Source: an uncultured Alphaproteobacteria bacterium (GTDB lineage Bacteria > Pseudomonadota > Alphaproteobacteria > Puniceispirillales > Puniceispirillaceae). From it: 64,000 nt of DNA. The DNA is taken from contig CALEYP010000097.1 of assembly GCA_937924895.1 (NCBI GenBank), positions 35,522-99,521 on the forward strand. Reading direction: 5' to 3'. The stretch's first letter is position 1; each line of letters begins with the position of its first letter. Under the pieces are notes generated by a model that saw only the letters and a program-made list of their open reading frames with translations, did no database searches and had not been told where the DNA came from. Below are positions 14,911-25,041 of the stretch, one piece after another. Made by a program: the position numbers and the translations under genes.

Positions 14911-16596
14911 TTAAGCTCTAGCGATTGGCTTGTATTTAATACGTGTTGGCCGGTCAGCATCCGCGCCCAAGCGGCGCTTCTTATCTGCCTCATAGGCTTC
15001 ATAATTGCCTTCGAACCATTCCACATGGCTGTCACCTTCAAACGCCATAATATGTGTCGCAATTCGGTCAAGGAACCAGCGATCGTGGCTGATAACAACC
15101 GCGCACCCAGCGAATTCGAGCAAGGCCTCTTCCAAAGCACGCAATGTATCAACGTCAAGGTCGTTTGTTGGTTCATCGAGAAGCAATAGATTCGCGCCAC
15201 TTTTCAGCATCCGCGCTAAATGCACTCGGTTACGCTCACCACCTGATAATTGGCCTACCTTCTTTTGTTGATCAGCACCCTTGAAATTAAAATTGCTGAC
15301 ATAAGCCCGTGATGGCACGGTACGCTTGCCCAATTCTAATTCATCAAGCCCGTCTGAGATGACTTCCCAGACTGTTTTATTGTCATCAAGTGCATCACGT
15401 GACTGGTCAACATAACCTAGCTTGACCGTATCACCTGTTGTGAGGCTACCAGAATCAGGCTGCTCAATTCCTGTTAACATACGGAATAAGGTTGTCTTAC
15501 CGGCGCCGTTTGGCCCGATTACACCAACGATACCGCCTGGTGGCAGACGGAAGGTTGCTTCGTCAATGAGCAAGCGTTCGCCAAATCCTTTGACCAACTT
15601 CTCAGCTTCGAGCACCTTATCACCCAAACGTGGCCCAGCTGGGATAACAATCTTAGCTGTTTCAATACGCTGCTGCTGACCTTCTTCCAATAGCTTTTCG
15701 TAGGCTGTAATACGCGCCTTTGATTTGGCTTGGCGCGCCTTTGGTGCTGAACGCACCCAGTCCAATTCGCGTGATAATGACTTGACGCGTGCATCCTCGG
15801 CTTTGCCCTCTTGCTCAAGACGCTTTTGTTTTTGCTCGAGCCAGCCTGAATAGTTGCCTTCATACGGAATACCTTGGCCTCTATCGAGTTCCAAAATCCA
15901 CCCTGCGACTTCATCGAGGAAATAACGGTCGTGCGTGATTGTGACAACTGTCCCTGGGAAGTCATGAAGGAAGCGCTGAAGCCACGATACTGATTCTGCA
16001 TCTAAGTGGTTGGTTGGTTCATCAAGCAACAACATGTCAGGAGCTGATAAAAGCAACCGGCATAAGGCAACACGGCGGCGTTCCCCACCAGATAATTTTG
16101 TGACATCTGCGCTTCCATCTGGCACACGCAAAGCATCCATCGCAATTTCAGCCTTACGCTCGAGATCCCAGGCGTCCATCGCATCAATTTTTTCCTGAAG
16201 CTCTGCTTGTTCAGCGATGACATCATTCATTTCATCATCTGTAAGCTCTTCCGCAAAGCGTGCTGATACAGCATTAAAGCGATCCATCAACTCCTTGGCT
16301 TCACCCATGCCTGCCATCACGTTCCCTTGCACATCCAAGGCAGGATCAAGTTCAGGCTCCTGCGCCAAATAGCCAACCTTTAGACCATCGGCCGCTTGTG
16401 CCTCGCCCGTAAAATCTGTTTCGATACCAGCCATAATTTTGAGCAAGGTTGATTTACCTGCCCCATTCAAACCAAGGACGCCAATTTTTGCGCCAGGTAA
16501 GAAAGATAGGCTGATATCTTTCAGCACTTCTTTGCCACCAGGATAGACCTTACCAAGCTTATACATGGAATAGACATATTGTGAGCTGACCATCAC
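14911..16596 (-). CDS. ettA: Energy-dependent translational throttle EttA (ABC-F)
   Basis: ABC-F ATPase that binds the ribosomal E site and gates the first steps of elongation by ATP/ADP ratio. It has two ABC domains in one chain without membrane segments: Walker [10 protein letters not shown] and GPNGAGKTT, signatures [15 protein letters not shown] and [15 protein letters not shown], Walker [12 protein letters not shown] and [11 protein letters not shown]. The EttA-type arm and the PtIM linker rich in Lys/Arg/Gln lie between. Length 561 matches EttA. ATG 16596 and 16593 are adjacent; AAAGGA lies shortly upstream. The 199 bases between this gene and 16796 carry the divergent promoters; I could not assign them with confidence. 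Confidence 0.95.
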   Translation of the reverse strand: MMVSSQYVYSMYKLGKVYPGGKEVLKDISLSFLPGAKIGVLGLNGAGKSTLLKIMAGIETDFTGEAQAADGLKVGYLAQEPELDPALDVQGNVMAGMGEAKELMDRFNAVSARFAEELTDDEMNDVIAEQAELQEKIDAMDAWDLERKAEIAMDALRVPDGSADVTKLSGGERRRVALCRLLLSAPDMLLLDEPTNHLDAESVSWLQRFLHDFPGTVVTITHDRYFLDEVAGWILELDRGQGIPYEGNYSGWLEQKQKRLEQEGKAEDARVKSLSRELDWVRSAPKARQAKSKARITAYEKLLEEGQQQRIETAKIVIPAGPRLGDKVLEAEKLVKGFGERLLIDEATFRLPPGGIVGVIGPNGAGKTTLFRMLTGIEQPDSGSLTTGDTVKLGYVDQSRDALDDNKTVWEVISDGLDELELGKRTVPSRAYVSNFNFKGADQQKKVGQLSGGERNRVHLARMLKSGANLLLLDEPTNDLDVDTLRALEEALLEFAGCAVVISHDRWFLDRIATHIMAFEGDSHVEWFEGNYEAYEADKKRRLGADADRPTRIKYKPIARA

Positions 16597-16795
16597 AGAT
16601 TTCCTTTAACATAAAAAAACTCAACAGGGCCTGATGCCTGTGGGTCTGGTTATTTATCTAGCAAGATATGTAAGCGATTTTTGCGAAAAGTGCCAGCTTG
16701 TGACGCAAAATAACTCGCTTCTGCAGGTGAGTTGTCATATTCCTTGAAGGGAAAAGCTGATAGCATGACTGGCGTAGGTAGAAAAAGGGGATGAT

Positions 16796-17128
16796 ATGCT
16801 AGACGAAGCCTTATGGATTATTTTGCTCGATGGCGGGCTTGGCGCCATTCAATGGCTGCTTATCATCCGTTTCCTCTATGGCATTTTTCTACCTGAGACA
16901 AGCCGCCTGCCTGGGATCAGGCATATTAATCGAGCCTCAGACCCACTCTTGAAGCTCTTTGGCTTTGCGACACCTGATTGGATAATCATGCGCATCCGTC
17001 CACTCTATGTCGCATTTTACCTGCTGATAGCACGCTTCTATATTCTACCGACAGCGATTGGCTATGATGTCACAGGTTTGCAGGCCTTGAGCTTAGAGGC
17101 ACTCATCACACCCTTATTTGGTGGTTAA
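16796..17128 (+). CDS. Small integral membrane protein, possibly YggT-like
   Basis: A 110-residue protein with hydrophobic segments around residues 6-32 and 70-95. The central NRASDPLLKLFGFATPDW recalls the SDP-P motif between the two helices of the YggT family, but the match is weak and I do not assign a function. GGGG lies just upstream of the ATG. Its stop overlaps the stop of the opposing gene in a shared TTAA. Base use is like its neighbours, so it looks native. Confidence 0.7.
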   Translation: MLDEALWIILLDGGLGAIQWLLIIRFLYGIFLPETSRLPGIRHINRASDPLLKLFGFATPDWIIMRIRPLYVAFYLLIARFYILPTAIGYDVTGLQALSLEALITPLFGG

Positions 17129-17502
17129 GGCGCAATACGATTAATGGTCATCTCAGTAACAATTTTACCCTTTGGTGAGACGAGTTGCAGCTGCTCACTA
17201 CCATCATCATGTTGCGTGTAAAGCCAAATATGGTTATCAGCGCCAGCTGTGAGTGATTGAATGGTGGCATTGGCCGGAAGCGATAGGGACACCGGTCCCT
17301 CAGCCTCTAGCAATTTGTTTGCATTGCGAGACAAGCCAATTCCAAGTAAGATAACGCAAATTATAATTAAGATACCCATGATTGATGTGAGCCACTTTAA
17401 GCCCCGCATCTGGGCAGGGGTAAACGGACCATCGTGAGGCTGATCGTCGTGAGAGGCCTGATGATGCTCATCATTTGAAACTTGGTTTACATCATTACTC
17501 AT
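17125..17502 (-). CDS. Single-pass membrane protein next to rluD
   Basis: From ATG 17502 this is a 125-residue protein: a polar N-terminus rich in His, Asp, Asn and Gln (residues 1-45), one membrane helix (LTSIMGILIIICVILLGIGL), then about 55 residues of beta-rich sequence probably outside the membrane. A longer frame to 17622 exists, but it overlaps the rluD coding region and its extra 40 residues do not look conserved. Small proteins of this layout beside rluD occur in other Alphaproteobacteria and may belong to DUF6476; I recall this but cannot confirm it. Its start codon overlaps that of rluD on the other strand. Function unknown. Confidence 0.7.
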   Translation of the reverse strand: MSNDVNQVSNDEHHQASHDDQPHDGPFTPAQMRGLKWLTSIMGILIIICVILLGIGLSRNANKLLEAEGPVSLSLPANATIQSLTAGADNHIWLYTQHDDGSEQLQLVSPKGKIVTEMTINRIAP

Positions 17503-18502
17503 GGAACAGACTGACCCTTTTATTATTACTGCCGATCCCGCGCATGCTGGCCAAAGATTAGATAGATGGCTCGCCGCACATTGCCCGGAAGATTTATCAC
17601 GCAGCCGCCTAAAAACACTCATTCAAGACGGGCACCTTTCTTATAATGGCGTCACCGTAACTGATCCCTCAGCAAGCGTCAAACCAGATGGTAGCTATGA
17701 GTTGCGGATACCGCCACCGGTTGATGCAACACCACAGCCACAAGATATCCCGCTCGATATCTATTATGAAGATGAACATCTTATCGTTCTTGAAAAGCCC
17801 GCTGGCATGGTGGTGCATCCTGCTCCTGGCGCCTATGATGGTACATTGGTCAATGCGTTACTTTATCATTGTGGCGATAGCCTATCTGGCATTGGCGGTG
17901 TTGCTCGCCCTGGCATTGTCCATCGCCTCGACAAAGACACCTCAGGTGTCATGATGGCTGCAAAAAGTGAAAAAGCGCATGTGAAACTCGCCAAAATGTT
18001 TGCGAAACACCAGCTAGACAGACGCTACCACGCCCTTGTTTGGGGCTTACCAAAGGATAAACAAGGCACGATTGATGCCCCTATTGGCCGCTCAAAACAT
18101 GATCGCAAAAAGCAAGTGATCCATGAAGGCGGTAAAGAGGCGATTACGCATTTTCAAACAATGCGTGACCTGCCACCTTTTGCGGCCTTGATTGAATGCC
18201 AGTTAGAGACAGGACGCACCCATCAAATTCGTGTTCATATGGCGGCTTATGGCTATGGTATTATTGGTGATCCGGTTTATGGCACGGCCTTGCGTGCGGC
18301 GCAGATGCCTGATCAGACAAGCCGCGATGTGCTTGCCCAATTACGGAACTTTGAACGGCAAGCCTTGCATGCTGCCCATCTTGGCTTTGCTCATCCCGTA
18401 ACAGGCGAGGCCCTTGCTTTTGACAGCCCGATGCCTGAGGATATGAACGGGCTGGTTACAACCATTGAAGACGGCATTGCAAAGCGCGCTTCCGCTCGCT
18501 AG
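17501..18502 (+). CDS. rluD: 23S rRNA pseudouridine synthase RluD
   Basis: Converts uridines in helix 69 of 23S rRNA to pseudouridine during large-subunit assembly. It has an N-terminal S4 RNA-binding domain (RLDRWLAAH...SRSRLKTLIQDGHLSYNG) and the RluA-family catalytic domain with HRLDKDTSGVMMAAKS holding the catalytic Asp, then GRTHQIRVHMA. Length 333 fits. ATG 17501 forms the palindrome CATG with the minus-strand start at 17502, so the two genes are divergent with overlapping initiators and each leader lies in the other coding region. No strong ribosome site is visible. Confidence 0.96.
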   Translation: MEQTDPFIITADPAHAGQRLDRWLAAHCPEDLSRSRLKTLIQDGHLSYNGVTVTDPSASVKPDGSYELRIPPPVDATPQPQDIPLDIYYEDEHLIVLEKPAGMVVHPAPGAYDGTLVNALLYHCGDSLSGIGGVARPGIVHRLDKDTSGVMMAAKSEKAHVKLAKMFAKHQLDRRYHALVWGLPKDKQGTIDAPIGRSKHDRKKQVIHEGGKEAITHFQTMRDLPPFAALIECQLETGRTHQIRVHMAAYGYGIIGDPVYGTALRAAQMPDQTSRDVLAQLRNFERQALHAAHLGFAHPVTGEALAFDSPMPEDMNGLVTTIEDGIAKRASAR

Positions 18503-18504
18503 CC

Positions 18505-18534
18505 CTTGCATCGCAGCGCAATAGCTCCCATATA
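18505..18534 (+). promoter_or_regulatory. Sigma-32-type (heat-shock) promoter for rpoH
   Basis: CTTGCA (18505-18510) and CCCATATA (18527-18534) lie 16 bases apart, matching the sigma-32 pattern CTTGAA-N13-17-CCCCATNT. The site begins two bases after the rluD stop, 60 bases before rpoH. A TATAAT (18531-18536) overlaps the -10, so sigma-70 may also use it. The upstream part CCCTTGCAT (18503-18511) recurs at the small heat-shock gene. Confidence 0.6.
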
Positions 18535-18593
18535 ATAGAAAGGGAGATGTTTCGTTAACGGATGCTAAGCAGAGGTAAGGAGCCATCACATAG

Positions 18594-19490
18594 ATGTCAA
18601 AAAACGCTCTCATCCCATCATTATCACCTGATGGTAATTTATCGCGTTATCTCGATCAAATCAGGCAATTTCCAATGCTTGAACCTGATGAAGAATTCAA
18701 GCTCGCTAAGTCATGGAAAGACAAAGGTGATGTGGATGCCGCACATCAGCTGGTGACCTCGCATCTCCGCTTGGTTGCTAAGATTGCGATGGGTTATCGT
18801 GGTTATGGCCTGCCGATGGCAGACCTTATCTCAGAGGGTAATCTCGGCATGATGCATGCTGTTAAAAAATTTGAGCCTGATAAAGGCTTTCGCCTAGCGA
18901 CTTATGCGATGTGGTGGATCAAAGCAGCGATACAGGAATATATTTTGCGCAGCTGGTCCCTTGTTAAGATTGGCACCACATCAGCACAGAAAAAATTATT
19001 CTTTAATCTAAGGCGCCTCAAAAATAAGATCCAAGATGTGGATGGGGGACATCTTAAAGATGAGCAAATCACCCATATCGCTGAGACTTTGGATGTTTCC
19101 GAACAAGACGTTATTTCTATGGAACAGCGTATGGCCGGAGGGGATCATTCTTTGAACGCCACTATTAGCCGTGATGGTGAACAACCAACCGAATGGCAAG
19201 ATTGGCTCGAAGATGACCGTGTTGACCAAGAAACAAGCTTTGCCGAGGCAGAGGAATATAACGCCCGCAAATCTTTGATGGTTGAAGCCTTGCAAGAATT
19301 AAATGAGCGGGAACAGCGCATCATTGAAGCGCGCCGCCTGGCGGAGCCCCCTCTCACACTCGAAGAATTGGCAACAGAGTTTGGAGTCAGCCGCGAGCGT
19401 GTGCGTCAAATTGAAGTGCGCGCTTTTGAAAAACTGGCAGAAGCCGTACGCGCAAGAGCCACAGATATGAAGCTCTTGAGCGTTGAGTAA
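18594..19490 (+). CDS. rpoH: Heat-shock sigma factor RpoH (sigma-32)
   Basis: Alternative sigma factor that directs RNA polymerase to heat-shock promoters. Region 2 has DLISEGNLGMMHAVKKFEPDKGFRLATYAMWWIKAAIQEYILRSWSLVK; the RpoH box QKKLFFNLRRLK follows directly and separates RpoH from housekeeping sigma. Region 4 with the helix-turn-helix (LTLEELATEFGVSRERVRQIEVRAFEKL) ends the protein. Length 298 is normal. AGGTAAGGAG lies upstream of the ATG. A heat-shock-type promoter precedes the gene, suggesting autoregulation. It is convergent with purA, nine bases apart. FtsH, encoded in this window, degrades RpoH in E. coli. Confidence 0.97.
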   Translation: MSKNALIPSLSPDGNLSRYLDQIRQFPMLEPDEEFKLAKSWKDKGDVDAAHQLVTSHLRLVAKIAMGYRGYGLPMADLISEGNLGMMHAVKKFEPDKGFRLATYAMWWIKAAIQEYILRSWSLVKIGTTSAQKKLFFNLRRLKNKIQDVDGGHLKDEQITHIAETLDVSEQDVISMEQRMAGGDHSLNATISRDGEQPTEWQDWLEDDRVDQETSFAEAEEYNARKSLMVEALQELNEREQRIIEARRLAEPPLTLEELATEFGVSRERVRQIEVRAFEKLAEAVRARATDMKLLSVE

Positions 19491-19499
19491 CAAAGCGGC

Positions 19500-20795
<1,296 letters not shown>

Positions 20796-20828
20796 CTAAC
20801 CACTATCCTTCGTTACGATGCGATTCCG

Positions 20829-20858
20829 TTTATGGTCTCGCACCTTCTTTGACTTCAA
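20829..20858 (-). promoter_or_regulatory. Possible purA promoter
   Basis: On the minus strand TTGAAG (20853-20858) and CATAAA (20829-20834) are 18 bases apart in the hisZ-purA gap, 34 bases before the purA start. Moderate match. Confidence 0.35.
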
Positions 20859-20870
20859 TCTCTTTGCTAT

Positions 20871-22025
20871 TTATTCTAGCGCTTCTGGCATCCCATCAGC
20901 GCTGCGCATGATAAAACGGCATCCTTGCTCATGTGCTGCAGCCTCATCATCCTGACAATCAGCCTGCCCCATAACCACATCTCTGCCACGCGCGACCAGT
21001 GCCATCGCTGTTGGTAAACCAGCAGATGCAGACACATAAATCCGTGGTGCTTGCTCAGCGGCTGGTAGAGCCCGTAAGACGCGCTCCATGTAAATGGATA
21101 GACCTGTAGCAGGCTCACCAAACCCTGTCACATAGGCGCCACCACGTGCAATTTCACCACGTAACCCTTTGCCATAAATCGCAAAATGGAGACCCTGATG
21201 ATAATCAGCATCACGGCGATCAAGCAGATCTAAGGTTATAGGCAAAGCAGGCCAGATTTGATGCAGGATGCTCTCCACTTCAAGCACCTGGCGTATGAGG
21301 TAAGCCGCCTTACCATCCACCTTATCTGCCAATGCGGCAATGGCAGCACTATCTTGCCCTGCGGCAGTGACAAGATCAGCCAACAAGGCGGCTTGCGGGA
21401 CTGATAAACGACGCAGCGCATCTGTATCGCGGCTGCGGATGGCCTCATCCAGCGCCATGCGATCATCATCAGACACATCACCAATCATTTCATCAAAGAG
21501 ATAGGGAATGCCCATATCAATTGTCAGCTCTGTGATCCCTGTTTGACCCAGCGCATGAACCGCAAGCGAAATCATTTCAGCGCAGGCCACAGCATCAGAT
21601 GCCCCAATATATTCAGCGCCGGCTTGGACCATCTGGCGTTCTGGATTTAAGACGTCTGGCACAACCCGCATAACAGCCCCGCAATAGGATAGGCGGAGTG
21701 GGCGAGGCAGATGCGCCAACCTTGTCCCGGAAATACGGGCCATCTGTGCCGTCATATCAGCACGCAGTGCCATCATCTTATGAGAGAGCGGATCGAGTAG
21801 ACGGAATGTCTTATCTGAGAGGGCTGCTCCTCGCTTGTCACTTAGCAAACTAGCTTCAAATTCCACCAGCGGCGGTTCCACACGTTGATAGCCGAAAGAA
21901 GAAAGGCAAGACATGATAATCTCAGATGCCCGTGCATCATTTTCAGCTTGCGGATGCAGCACATCTCGCAAGCCTGCGGGTAACAAACCTGTCTGTTGAT
22001 CTGTGCTTTTATCGCCTGCGGCCAT
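20871..22025 (-). CDS. hisZ: ATP phosphoribosyltransferase regulatory subunit HisZ
   Basis: A class II aminoacyl-tRNA-synthetase-like protein that pairs with short-form HisG and lets histidine inhibit the first step of histidine synthesis. The HisRS-like core is visible: PPLVEFEASLL, DKTFRLLDPLSHKMMALRADMTAQMARI (motif 2 region) and late YYHQGLHFAIYG-like and GGAYVTGFGEPATGLSIYMERVLRALP segments. It lacks the anticodon-binding domain of HisRS and is 384 residues long, the usual HisZ length. It lies between serA and purA. hisG, often adjacent, is not in this window. Confidence 0.9.
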   Translation of the reverse strand: MAAGDKSTDQQTGLLPAGLRDVLHPQAENDARASEIIMSCLSSFGYQRVEPPLVEFEASLLSDKRGAALSDKTFRLLDPLSHKMMALRADMTAQMARISGTRLAHLPRPLRLSYCGAVMRVVPDVLNPERQMVQAGAEYIGASDAVACAEMISLAVHALGQTGITELTIDMGIPYLFDEMIGDVSDDDRMALDEAIRSRDTDALRRLSVPQAALLADLVTAAGQDSAAIAALADKVDGKAAYLIRQVLEVESILHQIWPALPITLDLLDRRDADYHQGLHFAIYGKGLRGEIARGGAYVTGFGEPATGLSIYMERVLRALPAAEQAPRIYVSASAGLPTAMALVARGRDVVMGQADCQDDEAAAHEQGCRFIMRSADGMPEALE

Positions 22026-22178
22026 CCGCTTTTCCTAACGTGGGCAGTCTTTTTTCTTCAGACTGCAACCGAGATTATCACTGAGGCATACCGCCCCTGC
22101 TTGCGCATCGCCTCGTCATTAGCAAAAATGACGCAAAACAGCAAGCCAGCAGAGGCGGAACTTCATGCTTTCCTCATG

Positions 22179-23762
22179 CTAGCTAGCAAAGCGAAGATGG
22201 TCAGCCCGCACCACTTGTGGCAAGGTTTTGACCTTTTCCAAAACATCGGCTGAAATATCACCATCAATTTCAACCAACGCCACAGCTTCGCCGCCCTCTT
22301 CCTTACGGCCAAGATGGAAAGTGGCGATATTGACACCCAATTCACCAAAGACTGAGCCAAGTGAGCCGATAAAGCCTGGCTTGTCATAATTGCGCAAATA
22401 GAGCAAATGTGCCGGAAAATCAGCTTCAACGGCAATATCTTGCAGCTCAACTATCCGCGGCTTATTACCACCAATCAAGGTGCCAGCAATGGTTCTCTCG
22501 CCTCCTTCATATGATACAGTCAGACGAAGCAATGTCTCATAATCGCACCGTCTATCATGACGCACCGTTGCCACAGCTACACCATTTGCAGAGGCGATCG
22601 TTGCGGCATTTACCATATTGACCGAATCCATCTTTGGGCCAAGCAAACCGGCAAGTGTAGAGGCTAGTACTGGTGTCTCATTTAAGGTTGCGGATTTACC
22701 GTCAAATTCAAGGCGGACTGCATTGATTTGCGGCATATCAATTTGCCCTAAGAAACTGCCTAGCAATTTACCAAGTGTCATATAAGGCTGCAAAATCGGT
22801 GCTTCTTCCGCAGTGACTGATGCCATATTCAAGGCATTTGTCACCGCACCCTTTGTCAGATAATCGGCTAATTGTTCAGCAATTTGTAGCGCCACCTTTT
22901 CTTGGGCCTCTGTTGTGCTTGCGCCCAAATGCGGTGTGACAATTAAGTTAGGTGCATCAAACAACACATTCTCACGTGCTGGCTCTTCGGCAAATACATC
23001 AAGTGCCGCACCAGCGACATGACCATTATGAAGCGCAGCACATAAAGCTAATTCATCAACCAAACCACCACGGGCACAATTAATGATACGCACGCCTTTT
23101 TTCGTTTTCTGAAGCGCATCAGCCGAAATGACATTGCGTGTCGCATCTGTCAGAGGCGTATGAAGCGTGATGAAATCAGCACGGGCTAATAGCTCGTCTA
23201 ACTCTACCTTTTCAATACCAAGTGTTTTGGCGCGCTCTTCTGTCAAGAAAGGGTCAAAACCAATCACCCGCATCTTTAGTCCCTGCGCTCTATCAGCGAC
23301 AATTGCGCCAATATTACCACAGCCAATAATGCCTAATATTTTTCCGCTAATTTCTGTCCCAACAAATTTGGACTTTTCCCACTTCCCCGCAACAGTAGAG
23401 CTATGAGCTTGTGGGATTTGGCGCGCAAGCGACAACATCATCGTGATCGCATGCTCGGCCGTGGTCACGGCATTCCCAAAGGGTGTGTTCATGACCACGA
23501 CACCTGCTTTGGTGGCGGCCTTCACATCCACATTATCAACGCCAATCCCTGCACGTCCGACAGCACGAAGCTTCGTGGCTTTGGCCAAGACCTCTTCGGT
23601 GACTTTGGTGGCAGAGCGAATGGCCAGTCCATCATATTCACCGATAATATCTAACAGCTCGTCTGGTGACAGACCTGGTTTATAGTCAACTTCGACGCCT
23701 CTTTCTTTAAAAATTTCAACAGCGTCTGGGGCGATTTTATCGCTAATTAATACTTTAGGCAT
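22179..23762 (-). CDS. serA: D-3-phosphoglycerate dehydrogenase SerA (long form with ACT domain)
   Basis: Oxidises 3-phosphoglycerate with NAD+, the first step of serine synthesis. It has an N-terminal substrate domain, Rossmann motif GIIGCGNIGAIVADRAQG, the catalytic Arg (INCARGGLVDE), Glu (FAEEP) and His (VTPHLGAST), then the allosteric substrate-binding domain and a C-terminal ACT domain (about residues 455-527; YLRNYDKPGFIGSLGSVFGE). Length 527 marks the long type. It starts two bases after serC, so the two serine genes are co-transcribed. Confidence 0.97.
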   Translation of the reverse strand: MPKVLISDKIAPDAVEIFKERGVEVDYKPGLSPDELLDIIGEYDGLAIRSATKVTEEVLAKATKLRAVGRAGIGVDNVDVKAATKAGVVVMNTPFGNAVTTAEHAITMMLSLARQIPQAHSSTVAGKWEKSKFVGTEISGKILGIIGCGNIGAIVADRAQGLKMRVIGFDPFLTEERAKTLGIEKVELDELLARADFITLHTPLTDATRNVISADALQKTKKGVRIINCARGGLVDELALCAALHNGHVAGAALDVFAEEPARENVLFDAPNLIVTPHLGASTTEAQEKVALQIAEQLADYLTKGAVTNALNMASVTAEEAPILQPYMTLGKLLGSFLGQIDMPQINAVRLEFDGKSATLNETPVLASTLAGLLGPKMDSVNMVNAATIASANGVAVATVRHDRRCDYETLLRLTVSYEGGERTIAGTLIGGNKPRIVELQDIAVEADFPAHLLYLRNYDKPGFIGSLGSVFGELGVNIATFHLGRKEEGGEAVALVEIDGDISADVLEKVKTLPQVVRADHLRFAS

Positions 23763-23764
23763 TT

Positions 23765-24931
23765 CTACTTCTCTTCATTCAATAATTCGTTTTTGACAGT
23801 GGCAAAGGCCCAATCAAGCCAAGGCAGCAACAACGCCACATCATCTGGTTCCACCGTGGGGCCGGCCCAAATCCGCAACCCTGCGGGGGCGGTGCGATAG
23901 GCTCCAATATCAAAAGCCACCATCTGATCCGCGCATAATGCAACCATCCGTTTGGCAAAGGCATTTTGCTCAGTCTGGCCAAGGGCTTTCACATCTTCAT
24001 CAACAATGGACAAACAGATGGATGTATTTGAGCGAGTCTCAGGTGAGACTGAGAGGAAAGAGACCCAAGGCGTTTGCTCAACCCATTTTTCAACATGAGC
24101 CAAGCTTGTCATTGAACGCTCAACCAAGGCAGACAGACCACCAATCGATTCTGCCCAATCAAGGGCAATATGGAGGTCAGAAATGGCCAACAATGAGGGG
24201 GTGTTAATCGTATCACCACGGAAAATACCCTCAATGAGTTTCCCATTTTTGGTTAGTTGGAATAATTTCGGCAAGGGCCGCGGTGGCGCCTGTTCTTCAA
24301 GACGTGCCACCGCACGAGGTGAGAGAATAAGAACGCCATGCGCGCCCTCACCACCTAGTGATTTTTGCCAGCTAAAGGTAGCAATATCAATTTTTGACCA
24401 GGGCATTGGCATCGCAAAACAGGCCGAAGTGGCATCTGCAATTGTCAAACCATCCCTATCATCAGGAATCCAATTCCCATCTGGCACTTTTACGCCAGAG
24501 GTTGTACCATTCCATGTGAACAGAACATCGCGTGAAAAATCAACATCTTCTAGAGCAGGGAGATGACCCCACTCCGCCTCTAATACACGGCAATCATCTA
24601 ATTGTAATTGCTTGGTTACATCATTCACCCATGTTTTGCCAAATGACTCCCATGCCAGAATATCAACACCGCGCTGCCCCAAAAGAGACCAAATCACCAT
24701 CTCAACCGCACCAGTATCAGAGCCTGGCACAATACCAAGACGATAATCGGCTGGCAGCTCAAGAAGGGCTGACATGCGGTCAATTGCAGATGTAATGGAA
24801 GCTTTGGGTTGGGCCGCGCGATGTGAACGACCGAGATGAATATCATCTAGCTGAGTGAGGTTCCAGCCTGGACATTTCTTGGTTGGACCAGACGAAAAGC
24901 GTGCCGATACCGGCTTGCGCGCAGGAAGCAT
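23765..24931 (-). CDS. serC: Phosphoserine aminotransferase SerC
   Basis: PLP-dependent class V aminotransferase that turns 3-phosphohydroxypyruvate into phosphoserine. FSSGPTKKCPGW opens the protein, GSDTGAVEMVIW binds the cofactor phosphate, VADATSACFAMPMPW holds the PLP-pairing Asp, and FSWQKSLGGEGAHGVLIL the Schiff-base Lys. I choose ATG 24931 over the upstream in-frame ATG 24943 because GAGG lies about 6 bases before the former and inside the first codons of the latter. This gives 388 residues, normal for the alphaproteobacterial long SerC. A structured leader precedes it. Confidence 0.94.
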   Translation of the reverse strand: MLPARKPVSARFSSGPTKKCPGWNLTQLDDIHLGRSHRAAQPKASITSAIDRMSALLELPADYRLGIVPGSDTGAVEMVIWSLLGQRGVDILAWESFGKTWVNDVTKQLQLDDCRVLEAEWGHLPALEDVDFSRDVLFTWNGTTSGVKVPDGNWIPDDRDGLTIADATSACFAMPMPWSKIDIATFSWQKSLGGEGAHGVLILSPRAVARLEEQAPPRPLPKLFQLTKNGKLIEGIFRGDTINTPSLLAISDLHIALDWAESIGGLSALVERSMTSLAHVEKWVEQTPWVSFLSVSPETRSNTSICLSIVDEDVKALGQTEQNAFAKRMVALCADQMVAFDIGAYRTAPAGLRIWAGPTVEPDDVALLLPWLDWAFATVKNELLNEEK

Positions 24932-24940
24932 AATAAACCT

Positions 24941-24985
24941 CATCAGTAATGTGACTGTCCGTTGGGGGACAGCGACCCACCGATG
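24941..24985 (-). ncRNA. serC-type structured leader RNA (candidate)
   Basis: Read on the minus strand, a 7-pair helix (CATCGGT at 24985-24979 with ACTGATG at 24947-24941, one G-U) encloses a perfect 6-pair hairpin (CTGTCC at 24972-24967 with GGACAG at 24960-24955, 6-base loop). The outer helix ends next to the serC ribosome site GAGG. A serC RNA motif upstream of alphaproteobacterial serC has been described; the position fits, but I have not matched the consensus. The likely transcription start is near 24979, so a transcript from the local promoter may lose part of the outer helix; read-through from glmM would include it. Confidence 0.5.
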
Positions 24986-25013
24986 AAAATAATGATCCGA
25001 CTAAAAATGTCAA
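24986..25013 (-). promoter_or_regulatory. Likely sigma-70 promoter for serC-serA
   Basis: On the minus strand a perfect TTGACA (25013-25008) and TATTTT (24991-24986) are 16 bases apart, in the gap between glmM and serC. A second TTGACA at 25036-25031 has no convincing -10. Confidence 0.5.
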
Positions 25014-25041
25014 TATAGCGACATCATATTTGTCAAATTAT

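Noticed and set aside
16617..16660. Attenuator-like hairpin in the ettA leader
   Set aside because: ACAGG/CCTGT has only five pairs before a T run on the minus strand; too weak to call a terminator.
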